53,909 nt of DNA, from the NCBI RefSeq assembly GCF_023656415.1, contig NZ_JAMOIL010000031.1, positions 1 to 53,909 of the forward strand, given 5' to 3'. Position numbers and translations under genes: made by a program. Each line of letters starts with the position of its first letter. The first letter of the stretch is position 1. The notes beneath the pieces are model-generated. The model was not told the DNA's origin, did not search any database, and was given only the letters and a program-made list of their open reading frames with translations. Of this stretch, positions 16,677 through 23,808 are shown piece by piece. The DNA is from Nocardioides bruguierae (GTDB lineage Bacteria; Actinomycetota; Actinomycetes; Propionibacteriales; Nocardioidaceae).

Positions 16677-17971
16677 GCAGCGCTTCGAGCAACAGTGGAT
16701 TCCAGCTGGCCCCGGCCCTCGCGGCCCTCATGCGCGACGGCATGCCGCTGCGGCTGGTGGCCTTCGACGGTTCCTCCGCGGGCCCGGAGGACGGGGCGGT
16801 GACCCTCGAGCTCACCAGCGAGCGCGGCCTGGCCTACCTGCTGGGCGCCCCGGGCGACCTGGGCCTCGCCCGGGCCTACGTGACGGGCGAGCTGGTCGTG
16901 CACGGCGTGCACCCCGGCGACCCCTACGAGGCGCTCTCGCTGCTGATGAACCACACCAAGTTCCGCGCGCCGACGCCCTCGGAGGTCGTCGGGCTGCTCC
17001 AGGGCATCCGGTCCACCATCGGCCTGAAGTCGCTCGCGCCGCCGCCCGTGCCGCCGCAGGAGCACCTGCCCCGCTGGCGTCGCGTGGTCGAGGGCGTCCG
17101 GCACTCGCTCATCCGCGACGCCGAGGCCATCCACCACCACTACGACGTCTCCAACACCTTCTACGAGCACGTCCTCGGGCCCTCCATGGCCTACACCTGC
17201 GCGGTCTACCCCGAGCTGGACAGCACGCTCGAGGCCGCGCAGGAGGAGAAGTTCGACCTCGTGTGCCGCAAGCTGGGCCTGCAGCCCGGGCAGCGGCTCC
17301 TCGACATCGGCTGCGGCTGGGGCGGCATGGTCCGCCACGCCGCCAAGCACTACGGCGTCACCGCGCTCGGCGTCACGCTGAGCCGCGAGCAGGCGTCCTG
17401 GGCCAAGGCCGCGATCGACGCCGACGGCCTCGGCGACGTCGCCGAGGTGCGGCACAGCGACTACCGCGACGTGCTGGAGTCCGACTTCGACGCGATCAGC
17501 TCCATCGGTCTGCTCGAGCACATCGGCGTCAAGCAGTACCCCGAGTACTTCGGCTTCGTCACCGACCACCTGCGCCCCGGCGGCAAGCTGCTCAACCACC
17601 AGATCACCCGGCCGCACAACAAGCCGACCAGCACGGGCGCCTTCATCGACCGCTACGTCTTCCCCGACGGGGAGCTCACCGGCTCGGGCACGATCATCGC
17701 CGCCGCGCAGGACGCCGGCCTCGAGGTCGTCCACGAGGAGAACTTCCGCAAGCACTACGCGATGACGCTGCGCGACTGGAACCGCAACCTGCGCGACTCG
17801 TGGGAGGAGTGCGTGGCCGAGGTCGGTGAGGGCACCGCCCGCGTGTGGGGCCTCTACATGGCCGGCTCGCGCCTCGCGTTCGAGCGCAACGAGATCCAGC
17901 TGCACCAGGTGCTGGCCTCCAAGCCCACGGCCGAGGGGGACGACGGATTCGGGCTGCGCCTGCAGTGGTGA
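16673..17971 (+). CDS. tmsB: CFAS-family methyltransferase of 10-methyl fatty acid synthesis (TmsB/BfaB-like)
   Basis: 432 aa. An N-terminal lipid-binding domain (residues 1-130) is followed by IHHHYDVSNTFYEHVLGPSMAYTCAVY, the cyclopropane-synthase entry motif. The S-adenosylmethionine site is RLLDIGCGWGGMVRHAAK, and SIGLLEHIGVKQYPEYF carries the active-site Glu/His region. With tmsA it would convert oleoyl chains to 10-methylstearoyl chains via a methylene intermediate. Without tmsA such proteins are usually called cyclopropane-fatty-acyl-phospholipid synthase, the main alternative. Its GTG overlaps the tmsA TGA (4 nt), indicating coupling. Confidence 0.87.
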   Translation: MSSASSNSGFQLAPALAALMRDGMPLRLVAFDGSSAGPEDGAVTLELTSERGLAYLLGAPGDLGLARAYVTGELVVHGVHPGDPYEALSLLMNHTKFRAPTPSEVVGLLQGIRSTIGLKSLAPPPVPPQEHLPRWRRVVEGVRHSLIRDAEAIHHHYDVSNTFYEHVLGPSMAYTCAVYPELDSTLEAAQEEKFDLVCRKLGLQPGQRLLDIGCGWGGMVRHAAKHYGVTALGVTLSREQASWAKAAIDADGLGDVAEVRHSDYRDVLESDFDAISSIGLLEHIGVKQYPEYFGFVTDHLRPGGKLLNHQITRPHNKPTSTGAFIDRYVFPDGELTGSGTIIAAAQDAGLEVVHEENFRKHYAMTLRDWNRNLRDSWEECVAEVGEGTARVWGLYMAGSRLAFERNEIQLHQVLASKPTAEGDDGFGLRLQW

Positions 17972-17972
17972 G

Positions 17973-17978
17973 TAGCCT
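17973..17978 (+). promoter_or_regulatory. -10 box for siderophore-interacting protein gene
   Basis: TAGCCT, 6 nt from the GTG at 17985, immediately after the tmsB stop. It could also drive era. Confidence 0.5.
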
Positions 17979-17984
17979 CGAGCG

Positions 17985-18785
17985 GTGAGCACGAGGGCCC
18001 AGCAGCACGTCGGTACCGTCCTGCGCCGTGAGCGCCTGACGCCGCACCTGCTGCGCCTGGTCATCGGCGGCGAGGGCCTGGCCGGCCTGGTCTCCACCGG
18101 CCTGCCCGACGAGTGGCTCGGGCTGGTCGTCCCCGGCCAGTTCCAGAGCCGCTACTACACGGTGCGCTCGTGGGACGGCACCGAGCTCGTCCTCGACGTC
18201 GTCGTGCACGAGGTCGGCCTCGTCACCGAGTGGGCCCAGCGCGCCGACGGCGTGATCGGCGAGCAGGTCACGGTCACCGACCCCAAGGGCTCCGTGAGCA
18301 TCCCGGACGACGCCGGGTGGGTCGTCCTCGTGGGCGACCTCACCGCGATGCCCGCGATGGCCCGCACCGCCGAGCACGCCCTGGCCGCCGGCCTGCCCGT
18401 GAGCATCCACGCCGAGGTGCCGGAGAAGGTGCCCGGCTACCTGCCCGACGGCGCCGACGTCACCTGGCTGCCGCAGCCGGCCGACCACGGCTCCGCCCTG
18501 GCCGACGTCGTCGCCGGCCTCGCGTGGCCCGCGGGCCCCGGCTACTTCTGGATGGCGGGGGAGTCCGCCCAGATGCGCGCCATCCGCAAGCACCTCATGC
18601 GCGAGGTCGCCATGGCCTCCGACCACTACGACGTGATGGGCTACTGGCGCGGCGGGCAGCAGCGCCAGCCCCGCGCCGTCGACCCCGGCCCCATCTGGCG
18701 CGCCGGCAAGGCCGCCGGCAAGAGCGACGACGAGATCTGGGCGGACTACGACGCCGCCCGCGACGCACAGGAGACCGACCGATGA
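17985..18785 (+). CDS. Siderophore-interacting protein (SIP) family flavoprotein
   Basis: 266 aa. An FAD-binding barrel (residues ~1-115) contains the flavin motif RYYTVRSWDG. An NAD(P)H-binding half has WVVLVGDLTAMPAMARTAE and GYFWMAGESAQMRAIRKHL, with the SIP C-terminal YWRGGQQ. The family (ViuB/FhuF-like, FAD_binding_9) reduces ferric siderophores in the cytoplasm to release iron. No siderophore or transporter gene is near. It lies 13 nt after tmsB and overlaps era by 4 nt. It might instead supply reducing equivalents to the flavoenzyme TmsA; that is inference only. Confidence 0.88.
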   Translation: MSTRAQQHVGTVLRRERLTPHLLRLVIGGEGLAGLVSTGLPDEWLGLVVPGQFQSRYYTVRSWDGTELVLDVVVHEVGLVTEWAQRADGVIGEQVTVTDPKGSVSIPDDAGWVVLVGDLTAMPAMARTAEHALAAGLPVSIHAEVPEKVPGYLPDGADVTWLPQPADHGSALADVVAGLAWPAGPGYFWMAGESAQMRAIRKHLMREVAMASDHYDVMGYWRGGQQRQPRAVDPGPIWRAGKAAGKSDDEIWADYDAARDAQETDR

Positions 18786-19750
18786 GCCTTCCGCCACCCG
18801 CACCGCCGGTGTTCTCGTCGGGCTCGCCCGTGCCCGAGGGCCACCGCAGCGGCTTCGCCTCGTTCGTGGGCCGGCCCAACGCCGGCAAGTCGACGCTCAC
18901 CAACGCGATCGTCGGCACCAAGGTCGCCATCACCAGCGACAAGCCGCAGACCACCCGCTCGGTCGTGCGCGGCATCGTGCACCGCCCCGACGCCCAGCTC
19001 GTGCTCGTCGACACCCCCGGCGTGCACCGCCCGCGCACCCTGCTGGGCGAGCGGCTCAACGACCTCGTCCTTACCACCTGGAACGAGGTGGACGTCGTCG
19101 CCGTCTGCTTCCCCGCGAACGAGAAGATCGGCCCCGGCGACCGGTTCATCGTCAACGAGCTGACCAAGGTCAAGCGGACGCCGAAGATCGCGGTGGCGAC
19201 CAAGACCGACCTTGCCACGCCCGAGCGGATCGCCGAGCACCTGCTCGACATCTCCGCGCTGGGTCACGACACCGGCACCGACTGGATGGAGATCGTCCCG
19301 GTCTCCGCGCAGGACGGCGACCAGGTCGACCTGCTCGCCGACCTGCTGGTCAAGCGCCTGCCCGAGGGCCCGCCGCTCTACCCCGAGGGCGAGCTGACCG
19401 ACTCGCCGGAGGAGACGCTGGTCGCCGAGCTCGTCCGCGAGGCCGCCCTGGACGGCGTCCGCGACGAGCTGCCCCACTCCATCGCCGTCGTGGTCGAGGA
19501 GATGGGCCTGCGCGAGGACCGCCCGGAGGACAAGCCGCTCCTCGACGTGCACGCCACGCTCTACGTCGAGCGTGACTCCCAGAAGGGCATCGTGATCGGC
19601 AGGAAGGGCGCCCGGCTCAAGACCGTCGGCGCCGCCGCGCGCCGTCAGATCGAGGCCATGCTCGGCACACCGGTCTACCTCGACCTCCGCGTCAAGATCG
19701 CCAAGGACTGGCAGCGGGACCCGCGCCAGCTGCGCAAGCTCGGCTTCTGA
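18782..19750 (+). CDS. era: GTPase Era
   Basis: 322 aa. G1 GRPNAGKST, G2 around TTRSVVRG, G3 DTPG, G4 TKTD and G5 VSAQDG are all present in the N-terminal ~190 residues. A C-terminal KH domain has HATLYVERDSQKGIVIGRKGARLKTVG. Era binds the 3' end of 16S rRNA and helps mature 30S subunits, functionally close to YbeY, PhoH and RsmE in this window. ATG at 18782 overlaps the SIP stop by 4 nt. In most actinobacteria it directly follows the deaminase-like gene, here 5.5 kb away. Confidence 0.96.
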   Translation: MSLPPPAPPVFSSGSPVPEGHRSGFASFVGRPNAGKSTLTNAIVGTKVAITSDKPQTTRSVVRGIVHRPDAQLVLVDTPGVHRPRTLLGERLNDLVLTTWNEVDVVAVCFPANEKIGPGDRFIVNELTKVKRTPKIAVATKTDLATPERIAEHLLDISALGHDTGTDWMEIVPVSAQDGDQVDLLADLLVKRLPEGPPLYPEGELTDSPEETLVAELVREAALDGVRDELPHSIAVVVEEMGLREDRPEDKPLLDVHATLYVERDSQKGIVIGRKGARLKTVGAAARRQIEAMLGTPVYLDLRVKIAKDWQRDPRQLRKLGF

Positions 19751-19768
19751 GCCGAGCCGGACGACAGG

Positions 19769-19800
19769 GAGGCCCCGGAGCCTGGCTCCGGGGCCTCTTG
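19769..19800 (+). terminator. Terminator after era
   Basis: Perfect 14-nt complementary arms GAGGCCCCGGAGCC / GGCTCCGGGGCCTC around a single T (about 13 bp in practice), followed by TTG, 18 nt after the era stop. Confidence 0.8.
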
Positions 19801-19808
19801 CTCACTCC

Positions 19809-19852
19809 TTGACACATCGTTTGTCGATGGTATCGAATAACGATGGTATCGA
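19809..19852 (+). promoter_or_regulatory. Promoter with two palindromic operator sites before the DUF2975/HTH pair
   Basis: TTGACA (19809-19814) is a consensus -35. CGATGGTATCGA occurs twice (19825-19836 and 19841-19852), 16 bp apart; each copy is a near palindrome (CGAT/ATCG arms around GGT). The first overlaps the expected -10 region (ATCGAA with 17-bp spacing). A likely operator, plausibly for the downstream HTH protein. Confidence 0.6.
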
Positions 19853-19872
19853 TCATCGTCATGGAGAACCGG

Positions 19873-20571
19873 ATGAGACCTGCCGGCACGCTGACCTGGG
19901 TCGTCCAGGGCCTCTGCCTCGCCCTGGCGGCCCTGAGCCTGGTGGGCTCCCTCGCCTGGGTGCTGGGGCCGAACGGCGCGGACGTCGTCCCGCTGTACCG
20001 CCTCGGCGAGGCCATCGGCACCAGCGAGCAGAACACCGTCGCGCACGAGGCCGTGGTCGTCTCGGGACGTGCCGGCGTGGCGACCGCCGCGGCGGCGAAC
20101 GAGGCCCTCGCCCCGCAGCGGGAGGCAGACGCCACGAGCGCGAGCCCGTCGGGGTTCGTCGAGTTCTACGGCGCTCAGGCCCAGCTGTCCTTCTGGGGCC
20201 TGGGGCGGTGGGAGTCGCTCGCCTGGACCGGGACCAGGGCGCTGCCGCTCCTGGGGCTGTCGCTGATCTGGCTCCTGCTGGCCCTCACCATGCGTGACGT
20301 GCGGCGCGGGGACGTGTTCACCACCCGGGTCGCCCGGCGGGTCGCCGTCATCGGGGGCCTGGTGCTCGTGGGCGTGCCGGTGACCGCGGTCCTGCGCCAG
20401 GTGCTCGCCGTCCACCTGGTGGAGTCCTCGTGGGCCGCGGACATCGCGGACGCGGCGCCCGCCGCACTCGTCCCGTGGTGGTCCGTCGTGGTGGGGCTGG
20501 TCCTGCTGGTGCTCGCGACCGCCTGGCGCGAGGCGGCCGTCATGCGCCGCGACCTCGAGGGGCTGGTGTGA
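19873..20571 (+). CDS. DUF2975 family membrane protein
   Basis: 232 aa with four hydrophobic segments (near residues 5-30, 125-145, 160-185 and 205-222) and an extracytoplasmic stretch between the first two. The third loop has LLALTMRDVRRGDVFTTRVARR, the DUF2975 hallmark. ATG at 19873 is preferred because GGAG lies 6 nt upstream; in-frame ATGs at 19843 and 19861 would fall in or just after the operator repeats. DUF2975 proteins are usually encoded with a small YozG-like HTH regulator, as here with a 4-nt overlap. The physiological role is unknown. Confidence 0.82.
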   Translation: MRPAGTLTWVVQGLCLALAALSLVGSLAWVLGPNGADVVPLYRLGEAIGTSEQNTVAHEAVVVSGRAGVATAAAANEALAPQREADATSASPSGFVEFYGAQAQLSFWGLGRWESLAWTGTRALPLLGLSLIWLLLALTMRDVRRGDVFTTRVARRVAVIGGLVLVGVPVTAVLRQVLAVHLVESSWAADIADAAPAALVPWWSVVVGLVLLVLATAWREAAVMRRDLEGLV

Positions 20572-20792
20572 GCCCGGCTCCGGACGACGCACATCGGGTG
20601 CACTGCCGCCTCGACGAGCTGCTCGCCGACCGGGGGATGACCCTCACCGACCTCGCGGACCGCGTCGGCGTGACCGTCGTGAACCTCTCCGTGCTCAAGA
20701 ACGACCGGGCACGCGCCGTGCGGTTCTCGACGCTGACCGCGATCTGCGACGTCCTGGGGTGCGACGTCGGGGACCTCTTCACCGTGCGGTGA
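20568..20792 (+). CDS. YozG-like Cro/C1-type HTH regulator
   Basis: 74 aa, a single helix-turn-helix: LDELLADRGMTLTDLADRV, GVTVVNLSVLKNDRARAVRF and STLTAICDVLGCDVGDLF match the HTH_26 family. GTG at 20568 overlaps the DUF2975 stop by 4 nt, so the membrane protein and regulator are made together. Likely binds the CGATGGTATCGA sites upstream (inference). Confidence 0.88.
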   Translation: MSPAPDDAHRVHCRLDELLADRGMTLTDLADRVGVTVVNLSVLKNDRARAVRFSTLTAICDVLGCDVGDLFTVR

Positions 20793-20810
20793 GCGGGTCG
20801 GTCCTCCGAG

Positions 20811-20870
20811 CTCAGGCAGGGACTCAGGCAGGGACTCAGGCAGGGACTCAGGCAGGGGCTCAGGCAGGGG
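20811..20870. repeat. Five exact-period 12-bp repeats spanning a stop codon
   Basis: CTCAGGCAGGGA three times, then CTCAGGCAGGGG twice, perfectly in phase. Read on the minus strand each unit is CCTGCCTGAGTC/CCCTGCCTGAGC, so the stop TGA of the gene ending at 20860 is followed by four more in-frame TGAs. Confidence 0.95.
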
Positions 20871-21870
20871 CCCAGCAGTAGCCCCACGTCTGGCCCGCGT
20901 CCCACTGCTCGGCGGTGGGCCACTCGTAGCCCCACTGGAAGTCCAGGGCGTCGTCCGCGGCCGAGCGGCCGGCGTCCTCGCAGGTGCTCTGGCCGGCGGA
21001 ACGGGCGGCCGCCCGACCGGGGTAGGCGCCGTCGTCCCCGCTGACGTCGACGGTGCTGATCGCCCGCCAGGAGTGGTTCTCGCGGCAGGGCACCCGGGAG
21101 AAGCTGGACGTGCCGGGCTCCGCGGTGCCGCACATGCCGTAGGTGTCGCGGCCGTCCTGGGTGGAGAGGACGCCCTCGAGGTCGGTGCCCAGGCGGCCCA
21201 GGCTGCTGCCCGAGCGGAGCACGACGTCGCAGCGCAGCCAGGAGGCACCGGCCGCCGCCTCGTCCAGGCTGGGGGTGAACCAGACGCTGCGCAGCATCGA
21301 GAGCCGCCACTGCTCCTCGCCGCCACCGAGGTAGCGCACGAGCCGGGCCGGGCAGACGTCCTGGCCCTGGCTGGTCACCAGGTCGGCGTCGACGGCGAGC
21401 AGGTGGCCGTCGACCACCGTGTCCAGCGTGGTCACGGCGAAGGTCTGGGCGGTGTGCCTCGTCCGGCAGGCGACGCTGCGCGCGCCGTTGGTGGGGGAGA
21501 CGACCGCGTCGTAGCCGAGCCGGTAGCAGGCGCCGTCGCGGGGGCGGTCGGCCGCGGGCGTGGCCGTGCGCGACGCGGAGGCCGAGCCGCCTGCCGCCGA
21601 CGACGTCGACGGGGAGGCACCGGCCGCGGAGGACGACGCGGACGGCGAGGGCGAGGCCTCGGTCGAGGAGGTGCCGTCGGCGACCGAGGGCGTGGCGTCG
21701 GACGCGGCGGTGCCGGCGCCGCCGGACGAGGCGGTCGGCGTGTCGTCGCCGGTGACCCAGCGGACGCCGACGACGGCGAGTCCCACCACCACGGCCAGGG
21801 CCACCAGCGCGCCGAGCACGCGCAGCAGCACCGCGCGGGCGGAGCGCCGTGCCCGTCGACGCCCGCTCAT
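20860..21870 (-). CDS. Septum-formation family membrane-anchored protein (copy 1)
   Basis: 336 aa. An Arg-rich start and one transmembrane helix (VLLRVLGALVALAVVVGLAVV) are followed by a low-complexity Ser/Ala/Thr/Pro linker to about residue 110. The Cys-rich septum-formation domain begins at DGACYRL, with CRTRHTAQTF, WLRCDVV, CRENHSWRA and QWGYEWPTAEQW later. Cys residues probably form extracellular disulfides. The family name comes from an M. tuberculosis annotation; the actual role is unproven. ATG at 21870 overlaps the upstream paralogue's stop by 4 nt. The stop lies within five 12-bp repeats. Confidence 0.83.
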   Translation of the reverse strand: MSGRRRARRSARAVLLRVLGALVALAVVVGLAVVGVRWVTGDDTPTASSGGAGTAASDATPSVADGTSSTEASPSPSASSSAAGASPSTSSAAGGSASASRTATPAADRPRDGACYRLGYDAVVSPTNGARSVACRTRHTAQTFAVTTLDTVVDGHLLAVDADLVTSQGQDVCPARLVRYLGGGEEQWRLSMLRSVWFTPSLDEAAAGASWLRCDVVLRSGSSLGRLGTDLEGVLSTQDGRDTYGMCGTAEPGTSSFSRVPCRENHSWRAISTVDVSGDDGAYPGRAAARSAGQSTCEDAGRSAADDALDFQWGYEWPTAEQWDAGQTWGYCWAPA

Positions 21871-22688
21871 GCCTGGGTCCTCGCCCAGCACACCGAGCGG
21901 CGGTTGCCCTGCTGCCAGGCGTCCTGCCCGAACCAGGTGTAGGCGAAGTCGAACTCGGTGGGGTAGCCCAGCCAGGCGTTGACGGAGTCCTCGCAGTAGT
22001 CCTGCGTGGTCGCCTCGACCTCCTCGTCACCGGGGTACTCGGCATCGGGGTAGGGCACGACCTTGATGGTGGTCACGGCCCGCCAGCGGTGGTCCTCGGT
22101 GCAGTCGACGAGGCCGCCGCTCTCGAGCGTCTCCCCGTCGGAGCAGAGCATCCACGCGTCCGAAGGCTCCCGCAGGAGGCCGACCGTGGACTCGGGCAGG
22201 GAGCGGTAGCCGTCGAGGCCGGGCCCGCCGCCCACGAGGTCGCAGCGGAACCACCGGGCACCGGCCTCCCAGGCCGCGTCGGTGGGCTGGAACCAGACCC
22301 ACGACAGCAGCGTGCGCATGGCCGTGGACTCGTCGGCGCGCAGGTGCTTCTCGAAACGCGTCGTGCACTTCTCGTGGACCCAGGCGGCCAGCGCGTCGGC
22401 GTCCCGGTCCGCGTCCGCGAAGCGCTCCGGCAGGTCGCCCGCGGCGATGGTCTCGGCCGTGTGCCGCGCTGCGCACTCGACGGTGCCGGAGGCGTTCGTG
22501 TCGCGGGCGACGTCGTCGGGGGAGAGGTCGTAGCAGGCGCCGCTGGCCGGCGCGGTCAGCTGGTCGTCGCCCGCCTCGCCGCCGTCGGCGCCGGCGTCCG
22601 TCGTGCACCCCACCAGGGCGGTGGCCAGGCCCGCGCACAGGGCCACGCCGAGGGTGGCGACGGTGACACGCAGGGGGCGGCGGGGCAC
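21867..22688 (-). CDS. Septum-formation family lipoprotein (copy 2)
   Basis: 273 aa. The signal VTVATLGVALCAGLATALVGC ends in a lipobox Cys, so this copy is lipid-anchored where its downstream neighbour is membrane-spanning. The same domain order follows: SGACYDL, CAARHTAETI, WFRCDLV, CTEDHRWRA, TEFDFAYTWFGQDAWQQG. Similarity and adjacency indicate a tandem duplication. GTG at 22688 is chosen because AGAGGA precedes it; a start at 22751 would bury the signal peptide. Confidence 0.83.
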   Translation of the reverse strand: MPRRPLRVTVATLGVALCAGLATALVGCTTDAGADGGEAGDDQLTAPASGACYDLSPDDVARDTNASGTVECAARHTAETIAAGDLPERFADADRDADALAAWVHEKCTTRFEKHLRADESTAMRTLLSWVWFQPTDAAWEAGARWFRCDLVGGGPGLDGYRSLPESTVGLLREPSDAWMLCSDGETLESGGLVDCTEDHRWRAVTTIKVVPYPDAEYPGDEEVEATTQDYCEDSVNAWLGYPTEFDFAYTWFGQDAWQQGNRRSVCWARTQA

Positions 22689-22822
22689 GGCTTCCTCTCG
22701 CGGGGCGGACGGGGTGCGCGGGTGCGCGGCGACGACGTGCTCGGGGTGCACGGGCAGCCGGCGTCGGATGCTACCCGCCGGACCCGTGCGGAGCGCCTTC
22801 CGGCGGCCCGGCGCCGTGGCCC

Positions 22823-22828
22823 TAGGGT
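22823..22828 (+). promoter_or_regulatory. -10 box for LysR gene
   Basis: TAGGGT followed by CGACCC and the GTG at 22835. Confidence 0.5.
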
Positions 22829-22834
22829 CGACCC

Positions 22835-23776
22835 GTGCCCGACCTGCACGAGCCCTCCGACCTCCCCGACCTCGCCTCCCTGCGGCTGCTGGCCGAGGTG
22901 GAGCGGCTCGGTGGCATCGCGGCGGCCGGCCGCGCGCTGGGGCTGACCCAGCAGAGCGCGTCCGAGCGGCTGCGGGCGCTGGAGACCCGGACCCGACTCA
23001 CGCTGGTGGAGCGCCGGGCCCGCGGCTCGGCGCTGACCCCGGCCGGGCGGCTGCTGGTGGAGTGGAGCCACGACCTGCTCGTGCGCGCCGAGGAGGTGGC
23101 CGCCGCCGTCCGCACGCTGGCGGACGGGCGCTCGCGCGAGCTGCGCGTGCACGCCTCCATGACGACGGCCGAGCACCTGCTGCCGCGCTGGCTGGTGCGC
23201 CTGCGCAGCCAGCGCGAGGTCGCCGCCAGCCTGCGGGCGGTGAACTCCGAGCAGGTGGTGGCCGCCGTGCGGGCCGGCGAGTGCGACCTCGGCTTCGTCG
23301 AGGGACCGGTCGACCTGGCGGGACTCGCCTCGGCGACCGTCGGCCACGACCGGCTCGTCCTCGTGGCGGCGCCCGACGACCGCTGGGCCCGTCGTCGCGC
23401 GCCGATCACCCCCGCCGAGGTCGCCGAGCGGCCGCTCACGCTGCGCGAGCCCGGCTCGGGGACGCGGGCGGTGCTGGAGGGCACCGTCGCGGCGGCCACG
23501 GGACGACGGCTGCGCAGCGAGTCCGAGCTGACCTCGACCGCCGCCGTGCTGGCCTCGGTGCGGGCCGGCGGCGCGCCCGCGTTCGTGTCGGGCTGGGCGG
23601 CGGAGCCGGCGGCGCGGTCGGGTGCCGTCGTCCTCGTGCCCACCGAGGGTCTCGACCTCGCCCGGCCCCTGCGGGCCGTGTGGGCGGGGTCGTCGCGTCC
23701 GCCGGCCGGGCCGGTGCGCGACCTGCTCGCGATCGCCACCCGGGAGGCGGAGAGCCCGGACCCCTCGGTCGGCTGA
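22835..23776 (+). CDS. LysR family transcriptional regulator
   Basis: 313 aa. The N-terminal winged HTH is LRLLAEVERLGGIAAAGRALGLTQQSASERLRALE, interrupted only by conservative changes, then ALTPAGRLLVEW. The C-terminal two-lobed effector domain covers residues ~95-300 (RELRVHASMTTAEHLLPRWL, ECDLGFVEG). The inducer and target are unknown; LysR regulators often control a divergent gene, here the septum-formation pair, but they may also act elsewhere. Convergent with the response regulator, with a small hairpin between. Confidence 0.92.
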   Translation: MPDLHEPSDLPDLASLRLLAEVERLGGIAAAGRALGLTQQSASERLRALETRTRLTLVERRARGSALTPAGRLLVEWSHDLLVRAEEVAAAVRTLADGRSRELRVHASMTTAEHLLPRWLVRLRSQREVAASLRAVNSEQVVAAVRAGECDLGFVEGPVDLAGLASATVGHDRLVLVAAPDDRWARRRAPITPAEVAERPLTLREPGSGTRAVLEGTVAAATGRRLRSESELTSTAAVLASVRAGGAPAFVSGWAAEPAARSGAVVLVPTEGLDLARPLRAVWAGSSRPPAGPVRDLLAIATREAESPDPSVG

Positions 23777-23784
23777 GGGCCGCC

Positions 23785-23800
23785 CCTCCGACAACGGAGG
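23785..23800. terminator. Small hairpin between convergent LysR and response-regulator genes
   Basis: CCTCCG-ACAA-CGGAGG, 9 nt after the LysR stop and 9 nt before the end of the opposing gene. Short stem without T-run. Confidence 0.4.
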
Positions 23801-23808
23801 CGCGAGGC

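Noticed and set aside
20811..20870. CRISPR array
   Set aside because: Units are 12 bp with no spacers and no cas genes nearby; it is a simple tandem repeat.
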